Part shown: piece by piece, positions 6,450-13,384 of the stretch
Layout: the number at the start of each line of letters is the position of its first letter
Position numbering within the stretch: position 1 is the first letter of the stretch
Source of the DNA: a virus
Virus record (IMG/VR): IMGVR_UViG_3300028559_001775
Location: 1-25,316 of that record
Reading direction: 5' to 3' (one strand)
DNA length: 25,316 nt
Made by a program: the position numbers and the translations under genes
The notes under the pieces: model-generated
Told to the model about the DNA's origin: nothing
The model's database searches: none
What the model saw: only the letters and a program-made list of their open reading frames with translations

Positions 6450-6818
6450 CTATTTAAGTGTTAAGAGATAGCGTAGTTTATTAATAACAGCTAATATTTC
6501 ATCTCTAATATTGAGACAATCGGTATCTTTTACAGGGTCATGCATCTCATTGAATGGACCAGATAGGTAATCATTCAATTGAATTAAAATATCCTCAAGA
6601 TCTATTTCATCTTGATTAACTAAACCTAAATCGATAGGGGTTTCAAAGGTTAATCTTCCGTATTTGCCTTGATGAACTTCTACTAAACTATCAATCAATT
6701 CATCAAGGCTTTCGTATGCTTTACCTAAAGCTTTGTGAGCAGCATAAGAAAGAGTCTGCCAGTGCAGTATTCTTAACTGGTTCTGTATTTTAATTAAATT
6801 GACAATTACTTTGTCCAT
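6450..6818 (-). CDS. Dps/ferritin-like four-helix protein
   Basis: A 122-residue protein with a Dps-like ligand arrangement in the N-terminal half. LHWQT contains H19, then come H28, D43 (LIDSL) and E47 (VEVHQGKYG). H28-to-D43 and D43-to-E47 match the E. coli Dps spacing of 15 and 4 residues, while the first gap is 9 instead of 12. Predicted helices at about 2-25, 28-50, 74-90 and 100-120 fit a four-helix bundle. It is shorter than Dps (about 165 residues), so it may be a minimal ferritin-like protein with an altered metal site. Start and stop codons overlap with the upstream gene (TAATG). Confidence 0.5.
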   Translation of the reverse strand: MDKVIVNLIKIQNQLRILHWQTLSYAAHKALGKAYESLDELIDSLVEVHQGKYGRLTFETPIDLGLVNQDEIDLEDILIQLNDYLSGPFNEMHDPVKDTDCLNIRDEILAVINKLRYLLTLK

Positions 6819-7066
6819 TAGACAGCTGGCTGTTGATTTGGAGCAGGTTGTTGGCTGGGTTTAGCAGCTTGTAATGCTTGCATTTTTTGTAGAGCTATTT
6901 GAACCTGTTGTTCTGTTTTAGCAGCAATTAGCTCTTGTACAATCTTTGGATCAATAGGAGGCTGCTGGGCAGCTGCTGCACTAGGTGCAGGTTTTGGTTG
7001 AGGCTGTCCAGGTGTAACAGGCAGCATTTCTTCTATTCTTTTAAAAACGGCATCAAATTTACTCAT
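6818..7066 (-). CDS. small Pro/Ala/Gln-rich protein, putative virion component
   Basis: An 82-residue protein. The N-terminal segment MSKFDAVFKRIEEM is amphipathic with an I-E-E site, resembling a capsid-targeting peptide. It is followed by a Pro/Gln/Ala linker (about 15-40), a helical Gln/Ala stretch (about 40-68) and a second Pro/Gln tail. There is no catalytic motif. The ATTAAATA element 6 bases upstream points to late expression. The composition suits a head-internal or assembly protein. Function unknown. Confidence 0.55.
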   Translation of the reverse strand: MSKFDAVFKRIEEMLPVTPGQPQPKPAPSAAAAQQPPIDPKIVQELIAAKTEQQVQIALQKMQALQAAKPSQQPAPNQQPAV

Positions 7067-7072
7067 ATGTAT

Positions 7073-7080
7073 TATTTAAT
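7073..7080 (-). promoter_or_regulatory. late-type promoter ATTAAATA
   Basis: The minus strand reads ATTAAATA followed by ATAC and ATATG, ending 6 bases before the ATG at 7066. The extended form TTAAATAATAC is repeated at 8246-8253. Confidence 0.45.
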
Positions 7081-7138
7081 CGGGAACTATATATTTCTAG
7101 AATCTAATTGGCGAAGTCCCAATCTTCCATACATGCAA

Positions 7139-7627
7139 TTAATCTTTTGCTTCGGGTAAATCCACTGATCCTAAAGAAAAAGTTTTAGATTTTTTATTTT
7201 TCTTTTGAAAATTGTAGAGGGCATTTCTATTCAGAAACTTTTCTAACTTAGAGCTCACCAGACGATTTACATTAAGAACTCGAGTTAGAGCCATTTCTGC
7301 ATCTGCAGAATCAAATGAACTGACCTTGACCCAGGGAACAGGTAATACCTTCAAAATCGTTTGAAAGTGTTTATCCGTAAAACCTACATTTTTAGGTAAG
7401 GGATATATAACAAACGCTTTAGGGTACTTTGAATCACATTTTTTGTATCCGTAACAGAGCTTTTCTAAGCAATAATGATAAAAGAATTTTTGTATATCTT
7501 TATTTTTAAAGCTGTAAGGGATCTTATATTTTTTACAAAAAGCATAAGATTCTTTAAGAGCATCGATAAAGTAAGGGTAATAATCAATCCCACACACTCT
7601 TGATTTAGGATATTCTATAAAATGCAT
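7139..7627 (-). CDS. hypothetical 162-residue protein
   Basis: I do not recognise this family. It is rich in Tyr, Phe, Lys and Cys in its first half (CGIDYYPYFIDAL, then a YHYCLEKLCYGYKKC region at about 51-65), which could hold a metal or simply be a buried aromatic core. A middle VIYPLPKNVGF segment (about 73-83) looks like a beta strand and turn. The C-terminal 60 residues are basic and helical. Its start codon lies within an 18-bp palindrome joining it to the upstream zinc-knuckle gene, two bases after that gene's stop, so the two are probably translated together. Confidence 0.55.
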   Translation of the reverse strand: MHFIEYPKSRVCGIDYYPYFIDALKESYAFCKKYKIPYSFKNKDIQKFFYHYCLEKLCYGYKKCDSKYPKAFVIYPLPKNVGFTDKHFQTILKVLPVPWVKVSSFDSADAEMALTRVLNVNRLVSSKLEKFLNRNALYNFQKKNKKSKTFSLGSVDLPEAKD

Positions 7628-7641
7628 TATTATAATAATGC
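7624..7641. repeat. 18-bp perfect palindrome at a stop/start junction
   Basis: GCATTATTATAATAATGC reads the same on both strands. It contains the stop of 8238-7630 and the start of 7627-7139. It may serve as a coupling hairpin or a protein-binding site. Confidence 0.5.
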
Positions 7642-8238
7642 TTGAACCTGCTCGATACTCAAGCCTTCTTTTAGAGCCTCTTCTGCTGTTTCGTAAAGCT
7701 CAGCAATAATATTATTAATCTTTTCTTCGTAACGTAAGACTGTTTTATGATTTTCTTTATTGTAGTTCAGTTTGGAGGCTGATTCAAGAATAGCGGTTTG
7801 ATTTATGAGATCTAGTTTAGAACCTAAATATTTTTTAACTTTGAGAATAGTTTTTGTTTCTGGTGAGTAAGCAGCTTGTTCTTGTTCAGTCACAGGCTCT
7901 TTAATCTTATCACCGTTACTGTTTATTATACCTAATTTATAAGCTTCAAACTCTTTGTAGTCTTTGTTAAGTGTAGAGAGTAGAAACTTGTTTTTCATAG
8001 ATTCATTGAACATCTTATTGTAGTCAATACCATGAAGATGGATATCTGAAAATGGATTTAACTTACAGCCTTTACCATAAGAAGTAGAGCCGCAATAGGA
8101 GCACCTTTTAGGGTCTTGAGGATGAAAGTGAACACCCTTGGGCGCAAATCTACACCCCTTACCATAAGAGGTTGAATTACAGTATAGACACCTCGAAACA
8201 GGCTTAAACACAGATACTTTTTCACTAACTGGAGTCAT
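7630..8238 (-). CDS. protein with duplicated Cys/His zinc-knuckle repeat
   Basis: A 202-residue protein. Two near-identical units sit at the N-terminus: C17-x2-C20-x8-C29-x7-H37-x-H39 and C46-x2-C49-x8-C58-x8-H67-x-H69, each containing STSYGKGC. Each unit has enough Cys/His for one zinc ion. Residues about 75-202 are helical and charged, with no further cysteines and a C-terminal LSIEQVQALL. The repeat resembles short C-YC-ST-YG-GC motifs I have seen in phage and bacterial proteins of unknown role. Late-type promoter CTTAAATA is 7 bases upstream. It may bind nucleic acid or act in protein assembly; no function is assigned. Confidence 0.65.
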   Translation of the reverse strand: MTPVSEKVSVFKPVSRCLYCNSTSYGKGCRFAPKGVHFHPQDPKRCSYCGSTSYGKGCKLNPFSDIHLHGIDYNKMFNESMKNKFLLSTLNKDYKEFEAYKLGIINSNGDKIKEPVTEQEQAAYSPETKTILKVKKYLGSKLDLINQTAILESASKLNYNKENHKTVLRYEEKINNIIAELYETAEEALKEGLSIEQVQALL

Positions 8239-8244
8239 TGTGTA

Positions 8245-8658
8245 TTATTTAAGGAGACTCTTAGGAGGAGTCCCGATACGCACATTAATAATTCCGTTGT
8301 AATAGTCATTCCTGCGGAGCACATCTCGAGCTATCTGTTCTTTAATCTCTTCATACCCGAGCTCCCATTTTGATCCGCATATTTTAAGAATACGAAACTC
8401 GAAGCTATCTTTACCGTATTTTTGAATATCTTCGTTTAGTTCGCTCGAAGAAGATGTGTAGGTTTTCCAATCTGATTCTTTATGATCAATCCTATTGCGG
8501 GTCTTACCCTTAAGTGGTTTGCGTCTTATCTTACGCACACACTGTTTTTTACCAATATATTTTTTGCCGTTAACTTTGTTAGTTATTTCATAAATGAAAC
8601 CAAACATGTTTTCAAAAATGTAAACATCTTCATTTAACAACCAATGACCAGTATCCAT
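8245..8658 (-). CDS. GIY-YIG family protein, conserved T4-like phage type
   Basis: A 137-residue protein with a single GIY-YIG domain. GFIYEITN is at 20-27 and KKYIGKK at 32-38, with basic and Tyr/Ser residues in the middle (DWKTYTSSS, 63-71), a KYGKDSF segment (80-86), and the expected Glu and Gln near 104-108. The C-terminus ends NGIINVRIG. No separate DNA-binding domain follows, unlike the homing endonuclease at 2566-3222. The type resembles a conserved T4-like phage family often labelled endonuclease, which may be resident and not mobile. I keep the ATG at 8658, because similar phage proteins have about 15-20 residues before the GIY strand. The gap to the upstream gene is 2 bases. Confidence 0.75.
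   Translation of the reverse strand: MDTGHWLLNEDVYIFENMFGFIYEITNKVNGKKYIGKKQCVRKIRRKPLKGKTRNRIDHKESDWKTYTSSSSELNEDIQKYGKDSFEFRILKICGSKWELGYEEIKEQIARDVLRRNDYYNGIINVRIGTPPKSLLK
8246..8253 (-). promoter_or_regulatory. late-type promoter CTTAAATA
   Basis: The minus strand reads CTTAAATAATAC, ending 7 bases before the ATG at 8238 when counted from CTTAAATA. It overlaps the 3' end of the GIY-YIG gene. Confidence 0.45.
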
Positions 8659-8660
8659 TA

Positions 8661-8888
8661 TTAACTTTTACGCTTCTTTTTACGCTTCTTTCTGCGCTTA
8701 ATTAAGCCTCCACGAGTAACAATACCACCGTATAGACTCTTAGGTACCCGGGCATCCCCAGGGGCGTAATTATCTCCAGAAAACTGAGTAGCTGTTGCTT
8801 GCACACCGGGACCGAATGCTGAACCGGCACCACCAGCCATATTCTCTTCTTTTAAAACATCTAATATTATTTTTTCTAAGCTAATCAT
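8661..8888 (-). CDS. small Gly-rich protein with basic tail, putative virion component
   Basis: A 75-residue protein from the ATG at 8888, which overlaps the stop of the upstream gene as ATGA. An ATG six codons further upstream is open but would ignore this coupling. The N-terminus MISLEKIILDVLKEE is amphipathic with an L-K-E site. It is followed by a Gly/Ala-rich stretch (GGAGSAFGPG) and a C-terminus of almost pure Arg/Lys (about 63-74). The layout of targeting-like peptide, flexible linker and polybasic tail suits a head-internal, DNA-binding protein. That role is inferred. Confidence 0.6.
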   Translation of the reverse strand: MISLEKIILDVLKEENMAGGAGSAFGPGVQATATQFSGDNYAPGDARVPKSLYGGIVTRGGLIKRRKKRKKKRKS

Positions 8889-9025
8889 TTGTTTACCTTT
8901 ATACACTTATTTACTCTAGTACCATCTTTAAGTTTAGTACCAGATTTGCGATAACCTTTCCAACATTTTGGATCTAATCTACGTTTTTCTTCTTTTTCTA
9001 AAAGATACTGCTTAAAGGTTTGCAT
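8885..9025 (-). CDS. small protein with CW-GY-GTK motif, 46 residues
   Basis: A short gene read directly from the sequence. The ATG is at 9025 and the TGA at 8885-8887. The N-terminus MQTFKQYLLEKEEK is an almost textbook capsid-targeting-like segment (L-L-E). The rest contains DPKCWKGYRKSGTK, then a short basic stretch with a second Cys, a combination I associate with small or C-terminal modules in T4-like marine phages. It has two cysteines (C21, C41). Late-type promoter CTTAAATA is 6 bases upstream, and the gene is coupled by ATGA overlap to the next one. Function unknown; a packaged internal protein is likely. Confidence 0.65.
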   Translation of the reverse strand: MQTFKQYLLEKEEKRRLDPKCWKGYRKSGTKLKDGTRVNKCIKVNK

Positions 9026-9031
9026 ATAGAT

Positions 9032-9039
9032 TATTTAAG
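9032..9039 (-). promoter_or_regulatory. late-type promoter CTTAAATA
   Basis: The minus strand reads CTTAAATAATC, 6 bases before the ATG at 9025. It stands back-to-back with a host-type promoter for the plus-strand operon, so this gap separates leftward late genes from rightward replication genes. Confidence 0.45.
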
Positions 9040-9067
9040 TTGTTTACTCTCTAAAAGTTACTATTAT
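9040..9067 (+). promoter_or_regulatory. sigma70-like promoter for uvsY-uvsW-55-47
   Basis: TTGTTT (9040-9045) and TATTAT (9062-9067) are separated by 16 bases; an overlapping TATATT at 9065-9070 is an alternative -10. The uvsY ATG follows at 9082. It is the only gap upstream of a tightly packed four-gene run. Confidence 0.4.
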
Positions 9068-9081
9068 ATTAGGTAATAGTT

Positions 9082-9501
9082 ATGGAAGAACAAGAACAAA
9101 CACCAATTTTATTAATAGCAAAATATAGTGAAGAGATCAAACAATATGTATCTGTTAATGAGTTTAACATGAAACAGATCCAAATGGATTTGCCAGCTAC
9201 GCGTCACTACTGGGTTGGTCGTCTTATGTACCACAAACAAGAAATTTTAAAATTAAAAAGACTTAGAAAAGAAGCTCAGAAAAAAATTGCTGATAAACTT
9301 GAGCATGAATCCCCTGTTGGTCTTAACCCTAAAACTTTAGAACAAGCTCAACAACATCACCCTTTAGTGGGTAAGATCGACAGTCAAATTGCTGAACATG
9401 AACTTGTTGTTGAGTATCTAGGAAAGATTGAAGCTAACTTTAGATCTATCTCGTTCGATATTAAAAACCTTATTGAGATAGTTAAGCTTGAAACTACATA
9501 A
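9082..9501 (+). CDS. uvsY: UvsY recombination mediator
   Basis: A 139-residue protein, close to T4 UvsY (137). It is mostly helical and highly charged. From memory, its RKEAQKKIADKLEHESPVG segment (about 62-80) parallels the IEAQKK region of T4 UvsY, and the C-terminal FDIKNLIEIVKLE parallels its C-terminal helix. UvsY loads the UvsX recombinase onto gp32-coated ssDNA during recombination-dependent replication and repair. The next gene, overlapping by one base (TAATG), is uvsW, as in T4 where the two are neighbours. The synteny makes the call stronger than the sequence alone. Confidence 0.75.
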   Translation: MEEQEQTPILLIAKYSEEIKQYVSVNEFNMKQIQMDLPATRHYWVGRLMYHKQEILKLKRLRKEAQKKIADKLEHESPVGLNPKTLEQAQQHHPLVGKIDSQIAEHELVVEYLGKIEANFRSISFDIKNLIEIVKLETT

Positions 9502-10946
9502 TGGTACAAATAACTCTTGATTACGACTCTACTCGAAAGAAAGGTATAATAGTCTCAGATTACTTACCGAATATTAGAGAGCATTTTTCGGTTGAAGACA
9601 AACAGCAAGTCTTTAAGCGCCGTTACGCTATAGGTTATAGACCTCAGACCAGACTTTATGCTATAACCCCTCAAGGTAGGTTTGAGCCTCGTTTGATATT
9701 TTCTATTTTAGAATTTTTACAAAACCAAGATATTCAATTCAATATTGAATTAACAGACAAGTTTAAAGATATAATTTTTATACCTGAATTAAAAGAGAAT
9801 TTAACAAAACTAAATCTTGATCTTAGAGATTATCAAGAAGAGTCGGTTAAGTTAGCTTTAAAAAACAAATCAGGGGTTATTATTTTACCTACCTCAGCAG
9901 GTAAAACTCTTGTTATTGCTACTTTAGTTAAATCTATCCAGGATCAACACGACTTTAAGGCTCTAATACTTGTTCCTGATATACAGCTTGTTGCGCAAAC
10001 GTACTCTGACTTTATTGACTACGGAATACCGGAATCCGAAATTACTAAGTGGACTGGCTCTACAGAACCAGATAAGAATGCTAAGATAGTAATCTCAAAT
10101 GCACAAATTTTACTCTCTGAAAAACAAGATCTATCTTTACTAAAAGATATTAAATTGCTTGTTATTGACGAGGTACACAAACTAAAATATGGAAACAAAA
10201 TTAACAAAGTTGTTGAGCAAATTCCTGCACTTTTTCGCTACGGATTTACAGGAACTCTGCCAGACTATAAAATCGACCAATGGAACATTTTCGGGAAGAT
10301 AGGTAGAGTTATCTATTTTAAAGAATCAATAGATTTGAGAGATCAAAATTATATTTCTCAAGTTCATGTAGCTGCTTTAAAATTAACCTATAAAAACATC
10401 CCTCAATTTACTACACCATCTATGCATAATCCAACTGCAGGTTATGAAGAGGAGATAACCTGGTTACAAACTAACCCGTATAGAAACGCAATCATTATAA
10501 AATTAGTTAATAAGTCAGATAAAAATACTCTTATTATGGTAGATAGAATTGCTCATGGGGAAGAGTTATTAAGGGTATTACGGGAAAGTACCAATAAGCA
10601 AGTACACTTTGTACATGGTGCTATTGAAATTGAAGAACGAGAAATGATTCGTAAGCTTATGGAAGAACACGATAATGTAGCTTGTATTGCTATCTCTAAG
10701 ATATTCTCTACAGGTATTAATATTAAGAACCTTCATAATATTATTTTTGCTGCTATTGGCAAAGCACGTATTAAAATTATTCAGTCTATTGGCAGAAGTT
10801 TAAGAAAACATTCCAGTAAGAAATTAGCTACAATTTTTGATATTTGGGATAACCTTCGTTACGGTAACAAACATATGGTAGAAAGATTAGCTCTATACGA
10901 TAGAGAACAAATACCTTATTCTGTCACTGAATTAACAGAGAGTTGA
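9501..10946 (+). CDS. uvsW: UvsW SF2 helicase
   Basis: A 481-residue superfamily 2 helicase, slightly shorter than T4 UvsW. The N-terminal 100 residues are the UvsW substrate-binding region. Motif I is LPTSAGKT (129-136), motif II is DEVH (223-226), motif III is FTGT (249-252), and motif VI is QSIGRSLRK near 430. In T4, UvsW unwinds R-loops and branched intermediates and drives the switch from origin- to recombination-dependent replication. All core catalytic motifs are intact. It sits between uvsY and gene 55 in one transcript. Confidence 0.93.
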   Translation: MVQITLDYDSTRKKGIIVSDYLPNIREHFSVEDKQQVFKRRYAIGYRPQTRLYAITPQGRFEPRLIFSILEFLQNQDIQFNIELTDKFKDIIFIPELKENLTKLNLDLRDYQEESVKLALKNKSGVIILPTSAGKTLVIATLVKSIQDQHDFKALILVPDIQLVAQTYSDFIDYGIPESEITKWTGSTEPDKNAKIVISNAQILLSEKQDLSLLKDIKLLVIDEVHKLKYGNKINKVVEQIPALFRYGFTGTLPDYKIDQWNIFGKIGRVIYFKESIDLRDQNYISQVHVAALKLTYKNIPQFTTPSMHNPTAGYEEEITWLQTNPYRNAIIIKLVNKSDKNTLIMVDRIAHGEELLRVLRESTNKQVHFVHGAIEIEEREMIRKLMEEHDNVACIAISKIFSTGINIKNLHNIIFAAIGKARIKIIQSIGRSLRKHSSKKLATIFDIWDNLRYGNKHMVERLALYDREQIPYSVTELTES

Positions 10947-10959
10947 TTTATTGTCAATT

Positions 10960-10965
10960 TATAAT
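10960..10965 (+). promoter_or_regulatory. -10-like TATAAT before gene 55
   Basis: A perfect TATAAT sits in the 32-base gap between the uvsW stop and the ATG at 10979. I see no convincing -35 box at 16-18 bases, so activity would need an activator (a middle-type promoter) or may be absent. Confidence 0.25.
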
Positions 10966-10978
10966 AGACTTACTTATT

Positions 10979-11548
10979 ATGCCGTTTCCTCGTAAAAGAA
11001 AAATAAAAGATGAAGAATTTGTTAATGATCCGAATGAGGAGGACTTTACTTCTTTATGGGATTCTGAACCAAAGAAAAAAAAGAAACGTGTAAGGAGAAC
11101 TAAAGAGGAGTTAAAACCTAATTACGTCGATCCTATCGAGATGGAAAATTTTATTATCCAGTATTACGAACAGGGAGGTAAAGATATACCTTCTGAATTA
11201 GCTGACATGATTCAAAAGATTGCTACCCGTCTTGGTTATGCCCAGAATTTTATTAACTATTCTTATAAAGAAGAAATGATCGGAGATGCTATTATAAAGA
11301 TGATAACAGCAGTAACCCGTCAGCGCTTTAAGTGTAAGTCTGGTTATAACCCTTTCTCTTATTTTACAAAGGTAGCTTATAGAGCTTTTCAGAATCGTAT
11401 TAAAAAAGAAAAGAAAGAGCATGACACTATTCATCGTTATCAAACTGAGGTATATACCCTTTTAACTGAGTCAGGTCAAATCCCTTCTCAGAAAAATACA
11501 AAGTTTGATAGTGATTATGACGATTCGTACCGTCAAGAGAACGCCTGA
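10979..11548 (+). CDS. 55: late transcription sigma factor gp55
   Basis: A 189-residue protein from the ATG at 10979; an upstream in-frame TTG (10943) is less likely. The core aligns by eye with T4 gp55. An LADMIQKIATRLGY helix is followed by YKEEMIGDAIIKMI and then NPFSYFTKVAYRAFQNRIKKEKKE, the reduced sigma region 2 that binds the core polymerase and reads the late -10 element. The N-terminal 45 residues are an added basic, low-complexity stretch (KKKKKRVRRTKEE) not needed in T4. It directs transcription from TATAAATA-type promoters, which occur repeatedly in this window. It is followed by gene 47 with a one-base overlap (TGATG). Confidence 0.85.
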   Translation: MPFPRKRKIKDEEFVNDPNEEDFTSLWDSEPKKKKKRVRRTKEELKPNYVDPIEMENFIIQYYEQGGKDIPSELADMIQKIATRLGYAQNFINYSYKEEMIGDAIIKMITAVTRQRFKCKSGYNPFSYFTKVAYRAFQNRIKKEKKEHDTIHRYQTEVYTLLTESGQIPSQKNTKFDSDYDDSYRQENA

Positions 11549-12609
11549 TGCATTTTAGTTCGAACAAAGTAGCTTGTATTTCTGATATACACTTAGGCGT
11601 GCATCAGAACGCTCATACTTGGCATGAAATAGCTTTAGACTTTGCTCGATGGCTTGATCAAGAGTTAAAGCTTAGATATATCAAGGATATTATTATAGCT
11701 GGAGATATTTTTCACAATCGTCATGAGATTGGAGTTAATACTATTCATTGTGCTCGTAAATTCTTTGATATACTTTCTAACTACAACATTGTAACTATAA
11801 CTGGTAATCATGACTGTTATTACAAAGATAAGTCAGATATTAACTCAATATCTATTCTTAATGGGTATAAAAATGTCACTGTGTATCAAGAATTAGTTGC
11901 ACAAACAATAAACAACAAAAAATTTGTATTCTGTCCTTGGGGAATAGATTTACAAGAGATTCCTTTATGTGATATTATTGTAGGTCATTTTGAGATTCTT
12001 AATTTTAAAATGAGCTCTCACAAAGTATGTGATCATGGGTTTGAGAGTGAGTCGTTATTGGATAAATCCAAGCTTGTTATTACCGGGCATTTTCATTGCC
12101 GAGACCATAGAAAGTATACAAATGGTAAATCAATTATCTATCTCGGTTCACCTTATGAATTAGATTTTGGAGATAGAGAACAAACAAAAGGTTTTACTAT
12201 TTTAGATACTGATAACCTTTCACTTGAGCTAGTAGAGAATCATACAACACCAAAACATAAAAAAATTAAAATATCAGATCTTCTTGATAATAAAATTAAC
12301 TTAGAAAACGTTTCTGATGAATTACAAAATAACTTTGTGAGTCTTTGTATTGATAGAAATGTTAACGAGCAGGTTTTAAATTTAATGCTTTCTAAGTTTA
12401 ATCAGTATAAACCCCGACATGTTCGAACTGATTTTAATATTTTCGAATCTGTACAGTTATCTGCTACTGAGCTTAACGAAGTATCTATAGATATTGATAC
12501 TGCCTTGCATGAGTTTGTTAATCTTTTAGATACACCAGTGCCTAAGAAAGATATTCTGAATAAATGTATTGATCTTTATAGAATTTCTCAAACTGTAAAT
12601 GAGCACTAA
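11548..12609 (+). CDS. 47: recombination endonuclease subunit gp47 (Mre11/SbcD-like)
   Basis: A 353-residue calcineurin-type phosphoesterase with all metal motifs: SDIHLG (D13, H15), AGDIFHNR (D53), TGNHD (N87, H88, D89), VGHFE, and TGHFHCRDH with the final histidines. T4 gp47 has about 339 residues. It forms a complex with gp46 that resects DNA ends for recombination-dependent replication and degrades host DNA. Here gene 46 does not follow: the next gene is a glycosyltransferase starting inside the last 11 bases of 47, and 46 is 10 kb downstream. The catalytic domain looks intact. Confidence 0.93.
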   Translation: MHFSSNKVACISDIHLGVHQNAHTWHEIALDFARWLDQELKLRYIKDIIIAGDIFHNRHEIGVNTIHCARKFFDILSNYNIVTITGNHDCYYKDKSDINSISILNGYKNVTVYQELVAQTINNKKFVFCPWGIDLQEIPLCDIIVGHFEILNFKMSSHKVCDHGFESESLLDKSKLVITGHFHCRDHRKYTNGKSIIYLGSPYELDFGDREQTKGFTILDTDNLSLELVENHTTPKHKKIKISDLLDNKINLENVSDELQNNFVSLCIDRNVNEQVLNLMLSKFNQYKPRHVRTDFNIFESVQLSATELNEVSIDIDTALHEFVNLLDTPVPKKDILNKCIDLYRISQTVNEH

Positions 12610-13384
12610 AATTGGAATAGGTATTATTACGTGTGATAGACCTGATTATCTTAAAAAATTAATCAAGTCTCTTGTTGGAATTTCTACGAGTAATATTGTT
12701 ATTGTTAACGATGGAGAAAAACAATTAGACGGAGGTAAGTTTTTTGTACATAACAATACTCCCTCGAAACAGGGTGTTGGTAAGGCAAAAAACCAAGCAC
12801 TAAATCTACTTAAAGATAATGACTATATTTTTCTTTTAGAGGATGATATTATTATAAAGGATAAAATAGTTTTTGAAAAATATATAAACGCTTCAAAGTT
12901 ATCAGGTATTCAGCATTTCAATTTTGCGTTTCACGGTGTAGATAACTATAAACCCGACGGTACACCTGCAATTCGTTTAAAAATTGACTATTCACCAAAT
13001 GTGTCTATATGTTTATATCCCAACGTATATGGGGCTTTTTCAATGTATACAAAAAAATGTATTGAAGAAATAGGTTTAATGGATGAATTTTATTATAATG
13101 CTATGGAACATGTTGATCATACAGCTGCTATCATTAAAGCGGGTATGCATCCCCCGTTTCGTTGGTTTGCTGACATTGCAGATAGTAGCAATTATATAGA
13201 AGAAATAGATAAAGGTCATTCTGGTAGTGAAATTCGTAAAGATCAAAAATGGATTGAAAATTTTCATAAAGCAGCAGATCACTTTGCTAAAAAATTTGGT
13301 TTTGACGTCCGGAATCCTCACGCTATAACATCTACAAAAGAAGAAACTATGATTTATCTAAAAAAAATAAAACCAAAATTATGA
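12599..13384 (+). CDS. GT-A glycosyltransferase (family 2-like), copy A
   Basis: A 261-residue soluble protein. The N-terminus IGIGIITCDRPDYLKKLI is a typical GT2 start, and LLEDD at 79-83 supplies the DxD-like metal/sugar-nucleotide site (E81, D82, D83). A C-terminal PPFRWFADI block (about 181-189) is shared with the glycosyltransferase at 14055-14828, so the two are paralogues separated by one methyltransferase. There are no transmembrane helices or signal peptide, so it acts in the cytoplasm. It starts 11 bases before the end of gene 47 and opens the cassette. Donor and acceptor are unknown. Confidence 0.8.
   Translation: MSTKIGIGIITCDRPDYLKKLIKSLVGISTSNIVIVNDGEKQLDGGKFFVHNNTPSKQGVGKAKNQALNLLKDNDYIFLLEDDIIIKDKIVFEKYINASKLSGIQHFNFAFHGVDNYKPDGTPAIRLKIDYSPNVSICLYPNVYGAFSMYTKKCIEEIGLMDEFYYNAMEHVDHTAAIIKAGMHPPFRWFADIADSSNYIEEIDKGHSGSEIRKDQKWIENFHKAADHFAKKFGFDVRNPHAITSTKEETMIYLKKIKPKL

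Noticed and set aside
7067-7138. 15-codon minus-strand frame (MYGRLGLRQLDSRNI) in the gap between two genes
   Set aside because: Too short, with no promoter or homology I can name.
6935-7159. 74-residue plus-strand frame
   Set aside because: Covers the start region of the Pro/Gln-rich gene and its late promoter; odd Trp/Cys-rich composition typical of an antisense reading.
10019-10207. 62-residue minus-strand frame
   Set aside because: Antisense to the conserved uvsW helicase core.
11198-11443. 81-residue minus-strand frame
   Set aside because: Antisense to the conserved part of gene 55.
13076-13321. 81-residue minus-strand frame
   Set aside because: Antisense to the first cassette glycosyltransferase; Phe/Ile-rich as expected for reverse reading.
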